A stretch of DNA of 64,000 bases from JTS-AC122 sp050246015 (GTDB lineage: Bacteria; Planctomycetota; Phycisphaerae; Phycisphaerales; UBA1924). Within the stretch, counting starts at the first letter, position 1. The number at the start of each line of letters is the position of its first letter. The notes under the pieces were generated by a model. It was not told the DNA's origin. It did no database searches and was given only the letters and a program-made list of their open reading frames with translations. The stretch lies in assembly GCA_050246015.1 (NCBI GenBank), contig JBFWWU010000010.1, positions 62,001-126,000 of the forward strand, in the 5' to 3' direction. Of the stretch, positions 50,492 to 60,847 are shown piece after piece. Both the position numbers and the translations under genes were made by a program.

Positions 50492-53400
50492 ATGAGCATC
50501 TTTGGCCGCAGCCGTAGGAACTCGTCCGCAGGAACGTCGCGTCGCGGATGGGGCGGTCGCCTGGTCGATCGGCTGTGGACGCGTGCCGGGACGGCGGTGT
50601 CGCGATCTCAGAATGAGTTTGAATGCGAGGCGCTGGAGCAGCGGCAGTTGCTGTTCGCGCTGACGGTGACGAATGTGGACCCCGCGACGGGGCTGGGGAC
50701 GGCGACGGCGCAGTTCGGGTACGTGGCGCCGTTCCTGTTTAAGCCGATTCCGGCGGCGGTGATGGCGGACGTGGTGACGGAAGAGTTCGAGGACGAGATG
50801 GCGCCGTGGACGATGGCGCCGCAGCAGCCGCCGGCGGTCCCGAACAACACGATCTTCGCGGAATCCGACATCCGGATGAGTTTTTCATCGGTGTCGGCGG
50901 CGCCGGTGACGTGGGTGCTTGGGCCCGACGGGATGATGACGATGGACCGCGACCTGTCGATCCGTCTGTCGGCGAACGACTTTGTGCTGTTTGAGTTCCT
51001 CGACGTGCCCGACGCGGGCGGCGGTCCGATCACCGCGCGGGTGGCCAACCAGGTCATTATCAACACGACCGGGCTGGACCTGAATCCGGTGACGGGGACG
51101 CGTATCGACTTGCTCTTGGGGGGCGAGGTGGTGGAATCGTTCTCGCCGGCGGCGCTGGCGGCGCTGAACAACGGGGGACAGTTGACCCTGGTGGACCTGG
51201 CGGGGCCGAACGGGCTTCCGGCGTTTGGGTTTGACTCATTCCGGGTGTCGAGTTTCCAGACGCCGCCGGACAACAACAACTACTTCGATCAGTTCGTGAT
51301 CGACGACATCACGGCGACGTTCCCGGGCGGACGGTTCGGGATGTTCAACGAGGAGCGAGTCTTCGGGGCGCAGGTGACGATCGTGGGCCCGCTGGGTGCG
51401 ACGGCGGAGTTCTTCGACCTGTATGACCGGCAGATCCGGCAGACGCTCGCGCTAGGGGTGCCGCCGGGGAGCCAGCAGATGGTGGCGCTGGTTGATCAGA
51501 ACGACGACGGGGTTCCGGACTTCAACGACGGGATCGGGCGGATTCGGCTGTCCGGGTTCGGCGGGGCGAGCGGGACGGAGACACGGGGGATGTTCACGAT
51601 GGTGGGGGGCACCATCACGGTTGTGAACAACGCGTTCCAGTTCAACCTGATAGACAACATCGGGGGGCTGGCGGACGATTTTGAGCAGGCGGGGTTTGGG
51701 TACACGCTGACGAACATGAACCCGCCGATGGCGATCGGGTTGCCGGCGATCGCGGGGTCGGTGCTGGTCGGGTCGCCGTTCGTGCGGGACAACTCGACAC
51801 CGGGGGCGTACCTGGGCGGGGCCGGGGCGTTCAACTTCAATCGGGCGAACCAGGGTGTGTTCAGCGACGACGCGAACGTGTCGATGTCGTCGGTCGTTAT
51901 CCACGGGACGCTGCACGGGTCGTCGCGGTTCTCGGGCGCGCTGGGGCGCTACGGCGTGGCGATGATGCCCGGGTCGCTGACGGTGCGAGGGGATCTTGGG
52001 GCGCTGTACGTCGCGGGCGATTCGGGCGTGTGGACGGCGGATTCGGACCCGAACAACGCGCTGCGCACGACGTCGAGCACGATCCAGGTGGGACGAACGC
52101 TGGGCGAGGCGAACGTGGGCGGGCGCATGGTGTCGAACCTGATCGTGCAGGCGGATATCAACAATCCGTCGCTGGCGATCCTGCCGACGTTTGACTACTT
52201 CGAGCGCGAGGTGGTGTACGGGATCGACCCGGCGGCGGGTCAGGCGGCGGTGGTGAACACGTTCCTGAACGCGATGAGCCGGCAGACGCAGGCGGTGCCG
52301 TTCGGCGGGAACCTGTTCCGGAATGATTCGATCACGGGGGCGGAGTTCATCGGGGTGAACAGCGCGGGGGTGCGGTTGCGCGGGTCGCTGGGGCAGTTCA
52401 ACGCGATCGACAGCGCCGAAGACGCGGTGGACGTGTACGCGTTCGCGGCCGACGGGAATACGGACGTCGTGATCAGCATGTCGTTCGACGACATGGGGCA
52501 GAACCGAGGGCAGGCATATTTCCGGGTGCTGGACGCCAGCGGGTTCATCGTGGCGGGGAGCCGATTCGTGTCGCGTCAGCCGGGGGATGATCGGTCAAGC
52601 GCCGCTCAACTCTCGGGCCCGAACTCGGGTGACCGGATCGTGTTCCGGCCGGACCACGCGGACGTGTACTACCTGGTTGTCTCGACGCCGACGGATGGGC
52701 AGTTTCCAAGCGACTTGGCGTACGAGGCGGTGGTGACGGGCCTGGCGCCGGTGACGGTGGGTTCGATCCGGACGGGGTCCGGGCTCGGGCACAACATGGC
52801 CGGGGGCGCGAACGTCATCTCGGTGTCGGCGGGTAACGTCGGGTCGCTGCGGGTGGGCGTCGGGTACGTCACGGGCGCGGCGGGCGAGAGCGACGGACTG
52901 GACGTCACCAACTCGATGGAAGACCCGGACGATGCGGCGAACTTCCGGTTCTCGAGCGTGTCGGTCGCGGGCAACTTGTACAACGTGACCACGGGTTCGG
53001 ACATCAACGGGGCGCAGTTGCTGATCGGCGGGAACCTGGGCGGGCTGTTCACGGGCGCGTCGGCGCTGGTGGGCGGCGGGCCGAACGAGGGGGACATCAA
53101 TACCTTCACGCTGAGCGTGGGCGGGACGATCGGGATCATGCTCGTGGCGGGCGGGGTGGGCTGGGAGAACGATTCGATGCCGCCCGCGCCGCGCGGGACG
53201 GTGAACATCCGCACGGGCACCAACGGCGGCCCGGGGCACATCGGGCTGTTCCAGGTGGGCGATCGGCTCGTGAGCGGGACCTTCAGCCTGACCACCTCCG
53301 ACCGCTCGATCATCGACGCGTTCGTCGTGCAGGCGGGCAACGGGGTGGGGATCGTCGGAGAGCGGCTGCCGCAGATCAACATGGGAGTCGGGTCCGACAT

Positions 53401-56400
53401 TCGGTTCATGACGCTCGACGCCGGCAACATCGAGAACGGCTCGAATCCAAACGCGTTCACCCCGCTGGTGCCGGGGCAGACGGTGACGATCGTGGACGAC
53501 GGCGGCGCGACGCTGACGATCCGCATCGCGGGCGGGACGCCGGGCGCCATGTCGTTCGGCCAGATCCGGTTCCTGCCGATCGATTCGTCCCAGGGCGTGG
53601 CGATCGCGAGGATCGATGCGGTGCTCAACGGCGGGGCGTCGCTGGAGATCGGCGGGCTGACCGCGGGCGTCGCGAGCATCGGGCTGATCAACATCAACAC
53701 CGACGGCGCGGGTTCGGTGGTCAACATCGCCTCGACGCTCACCGAGATCGATATCGGGCTGATCCAGTCCGACAACGCGCTGGCGGCGATCAGGAATACA
53801 TCAATCCGCGGGGACATCCTGGCGGCGGACGTCGGCGGGCTGACGTCGCTGACGATCTCGTCGGGGAACCTTGGGAGCACGCAACTGAGCGGTGTCGTGG
53901 GGCTGGACTTCATCGCGCCGTTCGTGCCGCCGCAGTCCGGGTACAGCAACCAGCCGGGCGCGCCGGTGGGCGTGAACCCGGGGAGCATCAACGGGAACTG
54001 GAACGGGCAGGTCTTCGTGCCGGTCGGGCAGCGCACGGCGATGGTGAACCAGGACGAGACGCTCGAGGACCTCGGGGCGCCGTTTGACTACTTCCTTACC
54101 GGGCTCATCGTGCGCACGGGCAACCTGGCGACGGTGACGGTGGCAGGATCGATCGGCGACGTGATCCTGCAGGGCGGCAACATCGGGACGCTGCGCGCCA
54201 ACAGCGACGGCATCACGATGCTGGGCGGGTTCGACGGGATCGTGGGCTCGATCTACGCCAACGACATCGGCACGATCGACATCGGCGACGGGCTGGCGGA
54301 GTGGGGTCCGTCTCCGTTCGCCAAGGCGGGGATCTTCGCGGACGACGACATCACGTCGGTGTTCGGCGGGCGTGGTCTGAACCCGGTGATCCGCGGGGTG
54401 ATCATCGCGGCCGACACGAACGTCGATGCGGGTGGGAACGTCAACGGGCTGCTGTCGGTGAACCTGGATCGCGGTCGCTACGACGGCGCGTACCTGGGCG
54501 GGACCGTGTTCGACGAGTTCTGGAACTCGGCGCGGTTCACGCGCAACGACGGGCAGGGCGACGACCTCGCGGAAACCGATCGAAAGAACGTGGTGGCGAT
54601 CACGGCGACGCTATCGGAGTTCTTCCGCTCCCGCGTCGTGGGCGCGAACATCAACTCGGTGAACATCATCAACGCGGCGTTCGACGCCAGCACGATCGAT
54701 GCGACGGGGAACGTGGGGTCGATCATCGCGCAGTCGTACCGCAACTCGACCCTGCTGGGCGAGCCGCTGGAGTTCCGTCCCAACGCGATCTTCATCTCGG
54801 GGAACCTGGCGTCGCTGATCACCGCGGGGCTGCTGGGTGACATCTCGGACCTGAACCTGAACGTGCGGGGCGCGCTCACGGGTCAGTTCGCGGGGCAGAA
54901 CATCATCCGCTCGAACGTCGGGATCGCGAACAACACGGCGTCGATCCAGGCGCTCAACGACATCCGCGCGTCGACGTTCACGACGGGCCGCCTGACGTTC
55001 CTGTCGGCGGGCGCGGATATCCGGTCCAGCGAGATCACGGCGGCGGGCCCGATCATCACGCTGACGGCGGGCTCGAACATCACCTCGACGGCGATCACGA
55101 GCACGGGCCCGGGCGGGGGCATCACGACGCTGCAAGCGCGGTTCTACATCACCGGCTCGATCTCCGCCGCCGGCCCGATCACGTCGATCCGCTCGACGGA
55201 GGGCGACATCATCGCGTCGATCATGACGACGGAATCGAACGGGACGCTGGGCACGCTGAGCGCGGGGCGCGACCTGATCGTGTCGCTGGATGTGTCCGGC
55301 GACGTGACGACGATCATGGCCGGGCGGAACATCGGGCAGCAGGGTGAGCAGCGCGGGCTGCGGCTGCTGAACATCCGCGGGAATCTGGCGAACATCATGA
55401 CTCCCAACGGGCAGATCTATACGGATCTGCGCATCGGGCAGTCGATCACGGGCGCGGTGCGGGTCGGGCGGGTCGTCGCGCTGCCGGGGAACGACCTGGT
55501 ATCGTCGGCAAACATCACGGCGTACGGGCGGATCAACCTCGTGGACATCCAGGGAGACCTGAACGGGAACATCACCAGCGAATCCGGCGGCATCGGAACG
55601 GTGATGATCACCAACGGATCGTTCCGCGCCGGCAAGACGATCCGCGCCAACGACGGGTCGATCGGGTCGGTGACGATCCGCGGCGGGCACCTGCTGGGGA
55701 ACGTGATTGCCGAGGAGGCGATCGATGTGATCCAGCTCTTCGTAGGAACGGACGGGTTCGCGGGGGACATCGGGGTGAACCCGTTCCTGTCGCCGTTCGC
55801 GTTCTTTGATCCGCTGCGCAACCAGTTGCCGCCGGACACGCAGTTGCTGCCGACGTTCCAGGGGCCGCGCATCCAGGCGGGGACGAACATCGGGCGCGTG
55901 GAGGTGGAGCGGGCGTCGATGTGGGAGACGGCGATCTACGCCGGGAACGCGGTGCTTCGCGTGTATGTGTGGGGCACGATCCTGAACGACACGATCACAC
56001 CTGGGATCGGCGGGAACTTCATCGCCGCCGGCGACTCGGTGAACAGCGTTGAGGCGCTGCACTTCGCGGGCGGGCTGATCGTGGCGGCGGGCATCACGAA
56101 CCTGGGCGCGGACAATCGTCCTGGCGGGACCGGCGCGAACGCGGACATCGTGCAGTTCGGGCGCGTCGGGGACCTGTTCTTCCGAGGCGGGACGGGCGCG
56201 GTGACGGTGGCGGCGGGCATGAACGCCGGCGCCGACGGGATCTACAACACGGCCGACGACGCGGTGGCCAACGGCATCTCGTCGATCGGGTCGGTGAATG
56301 TCACGGGCGGCGCGGTGCAGACGACGGCGTTCGCGGACAACGGGATCGGGTTCACGTCGCCGGGCGTGGTGCGAGGGGGTCCGGGGCTGCACCAGGCCGA

Positions 56401-59400
56401 GCCGAACAAGGTGATCGAGTTCGTCCCGGGATCCGGGCAGGTGCCGGCGGGCGGGCTGGCGTTTACGACGACGGTGGGGGAAACGGGCCGGATCACGCTG
56501 ACCGGGCCGGGGCAGGCGTACTTCCAGCAGGTGTTCGATTCGGCGCTGGGGCGCAATGTCAACCGGCTGGCGCTGATCAACACGACACTGGCGACGCGGC
56601 TGATCGTCGATACCAACCAGAACTCGCTGACCGACTTCCGCGTGCTGTCCAACGACGGAGCGTCGCTCGGGTACGCGAGCATCCGCGGCAACATGTTCGG
56701 CGACTCGAGTTTCTACTTCGACGGGTACGTGCAGTTCGTCGAGTTCGGCGGGCTGAACGTGACCGGGTCCATCGGCGCGGGCAACGACATCGGGCAACTC
56801 ATCATCGGGAACGTGACGCGAGGGTACATCGACGCCAACCACATCCAGTCGATCCTGGTCGGGGGCGACTTCGGGCTGCGGGATCAGTCGGGCGAGGCGG
56901 CGATCCGCGTGCTTTCGGCGGGCGACATCCGATTCTTCGGGTCGCACTTCGGGCTGATCAGTTCGAGCCGGGACATTAGTTCGGTGATGGTCGGCGGAGC
57001 GATCGAGCGTGCGGCGATCCGCAGCGGGCGGTCGATCGGGACGATCACGGCGGGGGCCGGGCTCCTGACGTCGCGGATCAGCGCGCTCAACAACATCACG
57101 CTGGTGAACATCACGGGGAACATGATCGATTCGCTGATCTACGCCGGCACCGATCTGGGTTCCGACGGGACGTTCGGTGGCGTGGGGTCGGCGGCGGACG
57201 TGGTGTCCAACGGGTCGATCCAGACGGTGCTGATCTCCGGGTTCTTCCGCGGGTCCGACATCGCCGCGGGCGTGGCTCGCGGCAACGACGGGTTCCTGGG
57301 GACGCCGGACGACGTGATCGACGAGGGGCACTCGTCGATCGGGACGGTGACGATCAACGGGACGGCGTCGGGCTCGCTGCTGAACTCGCAGTCGTACCGT
57401 ATCATCTCCAACGGGACGATCGGGACGGTGCGGGCGGCGGGGCAGACGTTCACGGGCAATGGAAACCTGCTGGTCCGCCGGTTCTCGGCGACGGCGGATG
57501 CGCTGCGCGTGGTGGATGTGCGGATCACGGAGTCCAGCCGGCTGTATTCCGAGCGGATCCAGTTCAACCAGGCGGTGAATCAATCGACGCTCGCGCAGGC
57601 GCTCAGCGTGTTCGAGGTGCGCAACGGCGGGACGGTCACGATCCGGCTGGCGCAGAACGTCGATTACTCGATCAGTTACGACCCCACGACGTTCACGGTC
57701 ATCGTCACGTTCAGCCGGGACATCACCGAGCGGTCGCTGCCGCAGCAGAACGGCGTGCCGGGACCGGGCGTGTACCGCTTCGTGCTCGACGCGGCGGTGC
57801 TGCGCGGCGAGACGCAGGGCGCGCGGCTGGACGGCAACGCCAACGGGATCCTCGAAGGCGACGCCGACAGTTTCTCCGCGGACGACATCGTCGGCGACGC
57901 GGGCGACAAGCGGGACAACACGCCCAACGACGCGAACAACGTCGGCAACGCCGTGATCGTGGGGAACGCGACGATCGGGTTCCGCACGATCGACCTGCGG
58001 TACGCGACGGATCTGAACCTGGTGCTCGACAACAACTATGCCCCGGACGGTCTCCCGGACCCGAACCGGTCGTTCCGGCTGCGTGGGATCATCGGGGATC
58101 ACCAGGATCAGGACATCAACTTCTTCGGCCCGACGAACGACGTGGATCTGTATCGCGTGACGCTGCGGGCCGGGCAGGTGCTGCGGCTGGGTGACATGCT
58201 TGGTGTCGCCCAGGTTGCGGACCGGCAGTTGCTGGACGCGAATGGCAACATCATCGCGGGCATCAACGCGACGGCGCAGCCGGCGCCGACGAACCCGCTT
58301 GATCCGACGCAGACGCTGAGCCTGACGGGCGAGCAACAGTTCCTGATCACGACGACGGGGACGTACTTCATCGCGGTCGCGGCGCGCGTTCTGCCCGGGA
58401 TCATCAACAACGAGACGGCGGTGCCGAACTTCCCGATCATCGCCGGGACGGTGGGCGACTACAACTTCAGCATCAACATCTTTGACGATGGCGACACGGG
58501 GTTCCGCGGGGATTCGGATTCGAGCAACGGCGTGCCGGTCGCGACCGCGCCGGTCCCGGCGGCGTTCCGCGGGAACGACAACGTCTTCAACACCGGCGAC
58601 GACCTGGCCTCGGTCGTCAACGGGCTGTATGTCTTCACGCTCGGCGCGGGGGCCGACGGCGTCCGCGGAACCGGCGACGACATCGTCAGCGGCTCCAACG
58701 GCTCGGGCATCACGTCGCAGCGCACGAGCGGGCCCGACGGCGTCTTTGGCACCTCGGACGACCGTATTGTCTCGTTCGTGGACGCCTCCATCGGCGAATC
58801 CAACTACACCGGCGTCCCGCAGGTCGTGGCGCCCGACGTCGACGTCTACCACCTCAACAACGGCGAAGTCATCACGCCGGGCACCCGCGTGCGGGCGACC
58901 ATCCGGCTCTCCGAACTCGGCTCCAACATCGGGCTCTTCTCCAACCCGCTGGCGCGCGACCTGCGGGGTACGGCGCAGTTCGCCATCTTCGATACCACCA
59001 ACTCCGTCGGGGTGGCCGACGCGCAGCTCCTGGCGGCGCCGAGCGATTTCCGCCCGATCGGCGGCACGCCCGGCGATGTCGTGACCAACGGCAATCAGTC
59101 GTACGGCTACGACTCCAGCGGCGACTTCTTCATCGAGTTCGTCGTCCCGGTGCACGCGGGCGTGCCGGGCGGAGCGGGCACCTACGCGTTGTACGTGCAG
59201 GGCGCGGTGCAGTCTGATTATTCGCTGGAGATCGTCACGCAGGGGACCGGGACGCTGGTCTCTTCGCCGCGCGTGCAGAATATCCTGCTTGAAACCACGG
59301 GCGGGACGGTCGATTGGCTGGGCGAGCACCTGGGCTCGACGGTGCTCCAGCCGTTCCGTTCCTCCGCGGTCGGGTTCTCGGGCGTCATCGGCTCGCAGCC

Positions 59401-60031
59401 GGTGGACAGTTACATCATCAGCAACCTGGTCGCGAACCTGCAGGCGCTCTTCACGGCGTCGGGCGTCGATGTACGCATCTCGTCCGACCCGGCGTCGTTC
59501 GAGGGTCAGGACTTCTCGACGGTCTTCCTCACGTCGTCCAACGAGCCGACGTTCCTGTTCGCGAATGAGACGTTCGGCGTGAGCGAGCACGCGGACGCGT
59601 TCAACCTCGATCAGAACGACGAGGCGATCGTGTTCCTCCCGTCGCTGGGGCTCCTGGGCCTGACGCCGGCGCGGGCCGATGTTGATCGGTTCGTGACGTC
59701 GCTGACGGGTGCGTCGGCGCGGCGGATCGGCGAACTGATCGGTCTGCGGACGGTGATCGGGACGGACGGCTCGCTGAACCCCTCACCCGCGAACCCGTAC
59801 AACTCGGCGGTGACGGACCCGATGAACGCGAACTCGGTCCGGGCGATCCCGGCGGGCGTGCCGTTCAGGTTCTCGAACGTCAGCCGGGCGCTGTCGCCGT
59901 CGGGCGTCGGGACCGGTCTGGGCGGCGGTGTTCTGGGCGGGAACGGGGGCGACGTGCTGTACGACACCGATTTCTTCCTGGGTCAATCGACGACGGCCGA
60001 CCTGCTGCGTCGGATCATGAACGGGCAGTAA
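50492..60031 (+). CDS. giant LEPR-XLL-type surface protein
   Basis: 3,179 residues. The Arg-rich N-terminus and ALEQRQLLFA (residues 47-56) are the planctomycetal LEPR-XLL-like start motif, thought to direct export. Long Gly/Ser/Asn-rich stretches (about 560-2400) repeat short units ending in G-x-I-x-x-V or N-I-G-T-L, suggesting right-handed beta-helix/autotransporter-like repeats. PPC-like domains lie near 615-750 and 2540-2665. About six copies of DGxxGTxDDxV occur (for example GADGVRGTGDDIV), probably calcium-binding. The end (about 3020-3100) resembles a matrixin-type metalloprotease with zinc His residues lost: RRIGELIGLR replaces HExxHxxGL. GGAG precedes the ATG and a terminator follows. 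Role: cell-surface, unknown. Confidence 0.85.
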   Translation: MSIFGRSRRNSSAGTSRRGWGGRLVDRLWTRAGTAVSRSQNEFECEALEQRQLLFALTVTNVDPATGLGTATAQFGYVAPFLFKPIPAAVMADVVTEEFEDEMAPWTMAPQQPPAVPNNTIFAESDIRMSFSSVSAAPVTWVLGPDGMMTMDRDLSIRLSANDFVLFEFLDVPDAGGGPITARVANQVIINTTGLDLNPVTGTRIDLLLGGEVVESFSPAALAALNNGGQLTLVDLAGPNGLPAFGFDSFRVSSFQTPPDNNNYFDQFVIDDITATFPGGRFGMFNEERVFGAQVTIVGPLGATAEFFDLYDRQIRQTLALGVPPGSQQMVALVDQNDDGVPDFNDGIGRIRLSGFGGASGTETRGMFTMVGGTITVVNNAFQFNLIDNIGGLADDFEQAGFGYTLTNMNPPMAIGLPAIAGSVLVGSPFVRDNSTPGAYLGGAGAFNFNRANQGVFSDDANVSMSSVVIHGTLHGSSRFSGALGRYGVAMMPGSLTVRGDLGALYVAGDSGVWTADSDPNNALRTTSSTIQVGRTLGEANVGGRMVSNLIVQADINNPSLAILPTFDYFEREVVYGIDPAAGQAAVVNTFLNAMSRQTQAVPFGGNLFRNDSITGAEFIGVNSAGVRLRGSLGQFNAIDSAEDAVDVYAFAADGNTDVVISMSFDDMGQNRGQAYFRVLDASGFIVAGSRFVSRQPGDDRSSAAQLSGPNSGDRIVFRPDHADVYYLVVSTPTDGQFPSDLAYEAVVTGLAPVTVGSIRTGSGLGHNMAGGANVISVSAGNVGSLRVGVGYVTGAAGESDGLDVTNSMEDPDDAANFRFSSVSVAGNLYNVTTGSDINGAQLLIGGNLGGLFTGASALVGGGPNEGDINTFTLSVGGTIGIMLVAGGVGWENDSMPPAPRGTVNIRTGTNGGPGHIGLFQVGDRLVSGTFSLTTSDRSIIDAFVVQAGNGVGIVGERLPQINMGVGSDIRFMTLDAGNIENGSNPNAFTPLVPGQTVTIVDDGGATLTIRIAGGTPGAMSFGQIRFLPIDSSQGVAIARIDAVLNGGASLEIGGLTAGVASIGLININTDGAGSVVNIASTLTEIDIGLIQSDNALAAIRNTSIRGDILAADVGGLTSLTISSGNLGSTQLSGVVGLDFIAPFVPPQSGYSNQPGAPVGVNPGSINGNWNGQVFVPVGQRTAMVNQDETLEDLGAPFDYFLTGLIVRTGNLATVTVAGSIGDVILQGGNIGTLRANSDGITMLGGFDGIVGSIYANDIGTIDIGDGLAEWGPSPFAKAGIFADDDITSVFGGRGLNPVIRGVIIAADTNVDAGGNVNGLLSVNLDRGRYDGAYLGGTVFDEFWNSARFTRNDGQGDDLAETDRKNVVAITATLSEFFRSRVVGANINSVNIINAAFDASTIDATGNVGSIIAQSYRNSTLLGEPLEFRPNAIFISGNLASLITAGLLGDISDLNLNVRGALTGQFAGQNIIRSNVGIANNTASIQALNDIRASTFTTGRLTFLSAGADIRSSEITAAGPIITLTAGSNITSTAITSTGPGGGITTLQARFYITGSISAAGPITSIRSTEGDIIASIMTTESNGTLGTLSAGRDLIVSLDVSGDVTTIMAGRNIGQQGEQRGLRLLNIRGNLANIMTPNGQIYTDLRIGQSITGAVRVGRVVALPGNDLVSSANITAYGRINLVDIQGDLNGNITSESGGIGTVMITNGSFRAGKTIRANDGSIGSVTIRGGHLLGNVIAEEAIDVIQLFVGTDGFAGDIGVNPFLSPFAFFDPLRNQLPPDTQLLPTFQGPRIQAGTNIGRVEVERASMWETAIYAGNAVLRVYVWGTILNDTITPGIGGNFIAAGDSVNSVEALHFAGGLIVAAGITNLGADNRPGGTGANADIVQFGRVGDLFFRGGTGAVTVAAGMNAGADGIYNTADDAVANGISSIGSVNVTGGAVQTTAFADNGIGFTSPGVVRGGPGLHQAEPNKVIEFVPGSGQVPAGGLAFTTTVGETGRITLTGPGQAYFQQVFDSALGRNVNRLALINTTLATRLIVDTNQNSLTDFRVLSNDGASLGYASIRGNMFGDSSFYFDGYVQFVEFGGLNVTGSIGAGNDIGQLIIGNVTRGYIDANHIQSILVGGDFGLRDQSGEAAIRVLSAGDIRFFGSHFGLISSSRDISSVMVGGAIERAAIRSGRSIGTITAGAGLLTSRISALNNITLVNITGNMIDSLIYAGTDLGSDGTFGGVGSAADVVSNGSIQTVLISGFFRGSDIAAGVARGNDGFLGTPDDVIDEGHSSIGTVTINGTASGSLLNSQSYRIISNGTIGTVRAAGQTFTGNGNLLVRRFSATADALRVVDVRITESSRLYSERIQFNQAVNQSTLAQALSVFEVRNGGTVTIRLAQNVDYSISYDPTTFTVIVTFSRDITERSLPQQNGVPGPGVYRFVLDAAVLRGETQGARLDGNANGILEGDADSFSADDIVGDAGDKRDNTPNDANNVGNAVIVGNATIGFRTIDLRYATDLNLVLDNNYAPDGLPDPNRSFRLRGIIGDHQDQDINFFGPTNDVDLYRVTLRAGQVLRLGDMLGVAQVADRQLLDANGNIIAGINATAQPAPTNPLDPTQTLSLTGEQQFLITTTGTYFIAVAARVLPGIINNETAVPNFPIIAGTVGDYNFSINIFDDGDTGFRGDSDSSNGVPVATAPVPAAFRGNDNVFNTGDDLASVVNGLYVFTLGAGADGVRGTGDDIVSGSNGSGITSQRTSGPDGVFGTSDDRIVSFVDASIGESNYTGVPQVVAPDVDVYHLNNGEVITPGTRVRATIRLSELGSNIGLFSNPLARDLRGTAQFAIFDTTNSVGVADAQLLAAPSDFRPIGGTPGDVVTNGNQSYGYDSSGDFFIEFVVPVHAGVPGGAGTYALYVQGAVQSDYSLEIVTQGTGTLVSSPRVQNILLETTGGTVDWLGEHLGSTVLQPFRSSAVGFSGVIGSQPVDSYIISNLVANLQALFTASGVDVRISSDPASFEGQDFSTVFLTSSNEPTFLFANETFGVSEHADAFNLDQNDEAIVFLPSLGLLGLTPARADVDRFVTSLTGASARRIGELIGLRTVIGTDGSLNPSPANPYNSAVTDPMNANSVRAIPAGVPFRFSNVSRALSPSGVGTGLGGGVLGGNGGDVLYDTDFFLGQSTTADLLRRIMNGQ

Positions 60032-60070
60032 TGGTTGTCGTCGAAATGGCGCGGACGTGACGATCATGAA

Positions 60071-60098
60071 CCCCGGAGCGAGGCATCCGGGGTTTTTT
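60071..60098 (+). terminator. Rho-independent terminator after the giant gene
   Basis: CCCCGGA (60071-60077), 8-nt loop, TCCGGGG (60086-60092), then six Ts. The best intrinsic terminator seen in the window. Confidence 0.85.
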
Positions 60099-60160
60099 CT
60101 GCGCGCCGGGCGAATCGGATCGCGGGTGCTTCAGCCTTGGCGGTCGGCCGCGTACGATTC

Positions 60161-60847
60161 ATGGTGAAGTGCGATCTCTGTGAGAACGAAGCGACGGTGC
60201 ACGAGTGGACGAAGGTGGGGGGGCAGCGCCACCTGTGCGAATCGTGCGCCAAGCAGGCGGGGCTTCCGGTGCAGTCGCAGGCGCCGTTCTCGCAGATCGT
60301 GGCGTCGCTGCTGAAGCACGCGGCGGAGAACGAGGCGGCGGAAGCGGCGGCGGGGGGTGAGACCGAAGTGGAGGAGAAGGCGGGCAAGCCGCTCGGAGCG
60401 TGCGCGGCGTGCGGGCTGGAACTGGCGCAGTTCCGCAGTACAGGCCTGCTGGGGTGTCCCGAGTGCTACCACGCGTTCGAGAGCGTGCTGGGGCCGCTGA
60501 TCGAACGGGCGCACGAGGGGGCGACGCATCACACGGGGAAGGTGCCGCGGGCGCTGGACAAGGGGGGGCGGCCGGCCGCCGGAGAATCGGCGTACGCGGA
60601 CCTGGGGCGTGAGGAGCGGGCGCGGGCGGCGCGTCGCGCGGAGCGGGAGAAGCGGGCGGCGGCGCTTCGCGCGCAGTTGGCCGACGCGGTCGCCGCCGAG
60701 CAATACGAGCGTGCGGCCCGGCTGCGGGACGAGGTCGCGGGAGTCGAGCGAGAACTTGGTGAGCAGGAGTCCGAGGCCGCGCCTCGTGACCGGGGCCGCT
60801 CGGAGGATCCCACCGGGCCTGGCTGGGACACGGAGGAGGGCGGATGA
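60161..60847 (+). CDS. mcsA: McsA-like activator of protein arginine kinase
   Basis: 228 residues. Two zinc sites: CDLC...CESC (residues about 4-7, 27-30) and CAACG...CPECY (about 80-83, 98-101). A UvrB/UvrC-type helical motif lies near the C-terminus (ALRAQLADAVAAEQYERAARLRDEVAGVERE, about 165-196), as in McsA and ClpC adaptors. In Bacillus McsA stimulates McsB and links it to CtsR/ClpC. A 30-residue Gly/Ala/Glu insert (about 50-75) and an acidic tail are extra. No ribosome-binding site; TACGAT lies only 2 nt before the ATG, so the start is slightly uncertain. The stop overlaps mcsB (ATGA). Confidence 0.88.
   Translation: MVKCDLCENEATVHEWTKVGGQRHLCESCAKQAGLPVQSQAPFSQIVASLLKHAAENEAAEAAAGGETEVEEKAGKPLGACAACGLELAQFRSTGLLGCPECYHAFESVLGPLIERAHEGATHHTGKVPRALDKGGRPAAGESAYADLGREERARAARRAEREKRAAALRAQLADAVAAEQYERAARLRDEVAGVERELGEQESEAAPRDRGRSEDPTGPGWDTEEGG

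Noticed and set aside
54611..59590. A 1,659-codon open frame on the reverse strand inside the giant gene
   Set aside because: It is antisense to a well-supported gene, is Arg/Asp/His-rich with no domain, and follows from GC-rich third positions.
60153..60158. TACGAT as a leaderless promoter box for mcsA
   Set aside because: Only 2 nt separate it from the ATG, too close for a normal start point, so it was not counted with the other TAYNNT boxes.
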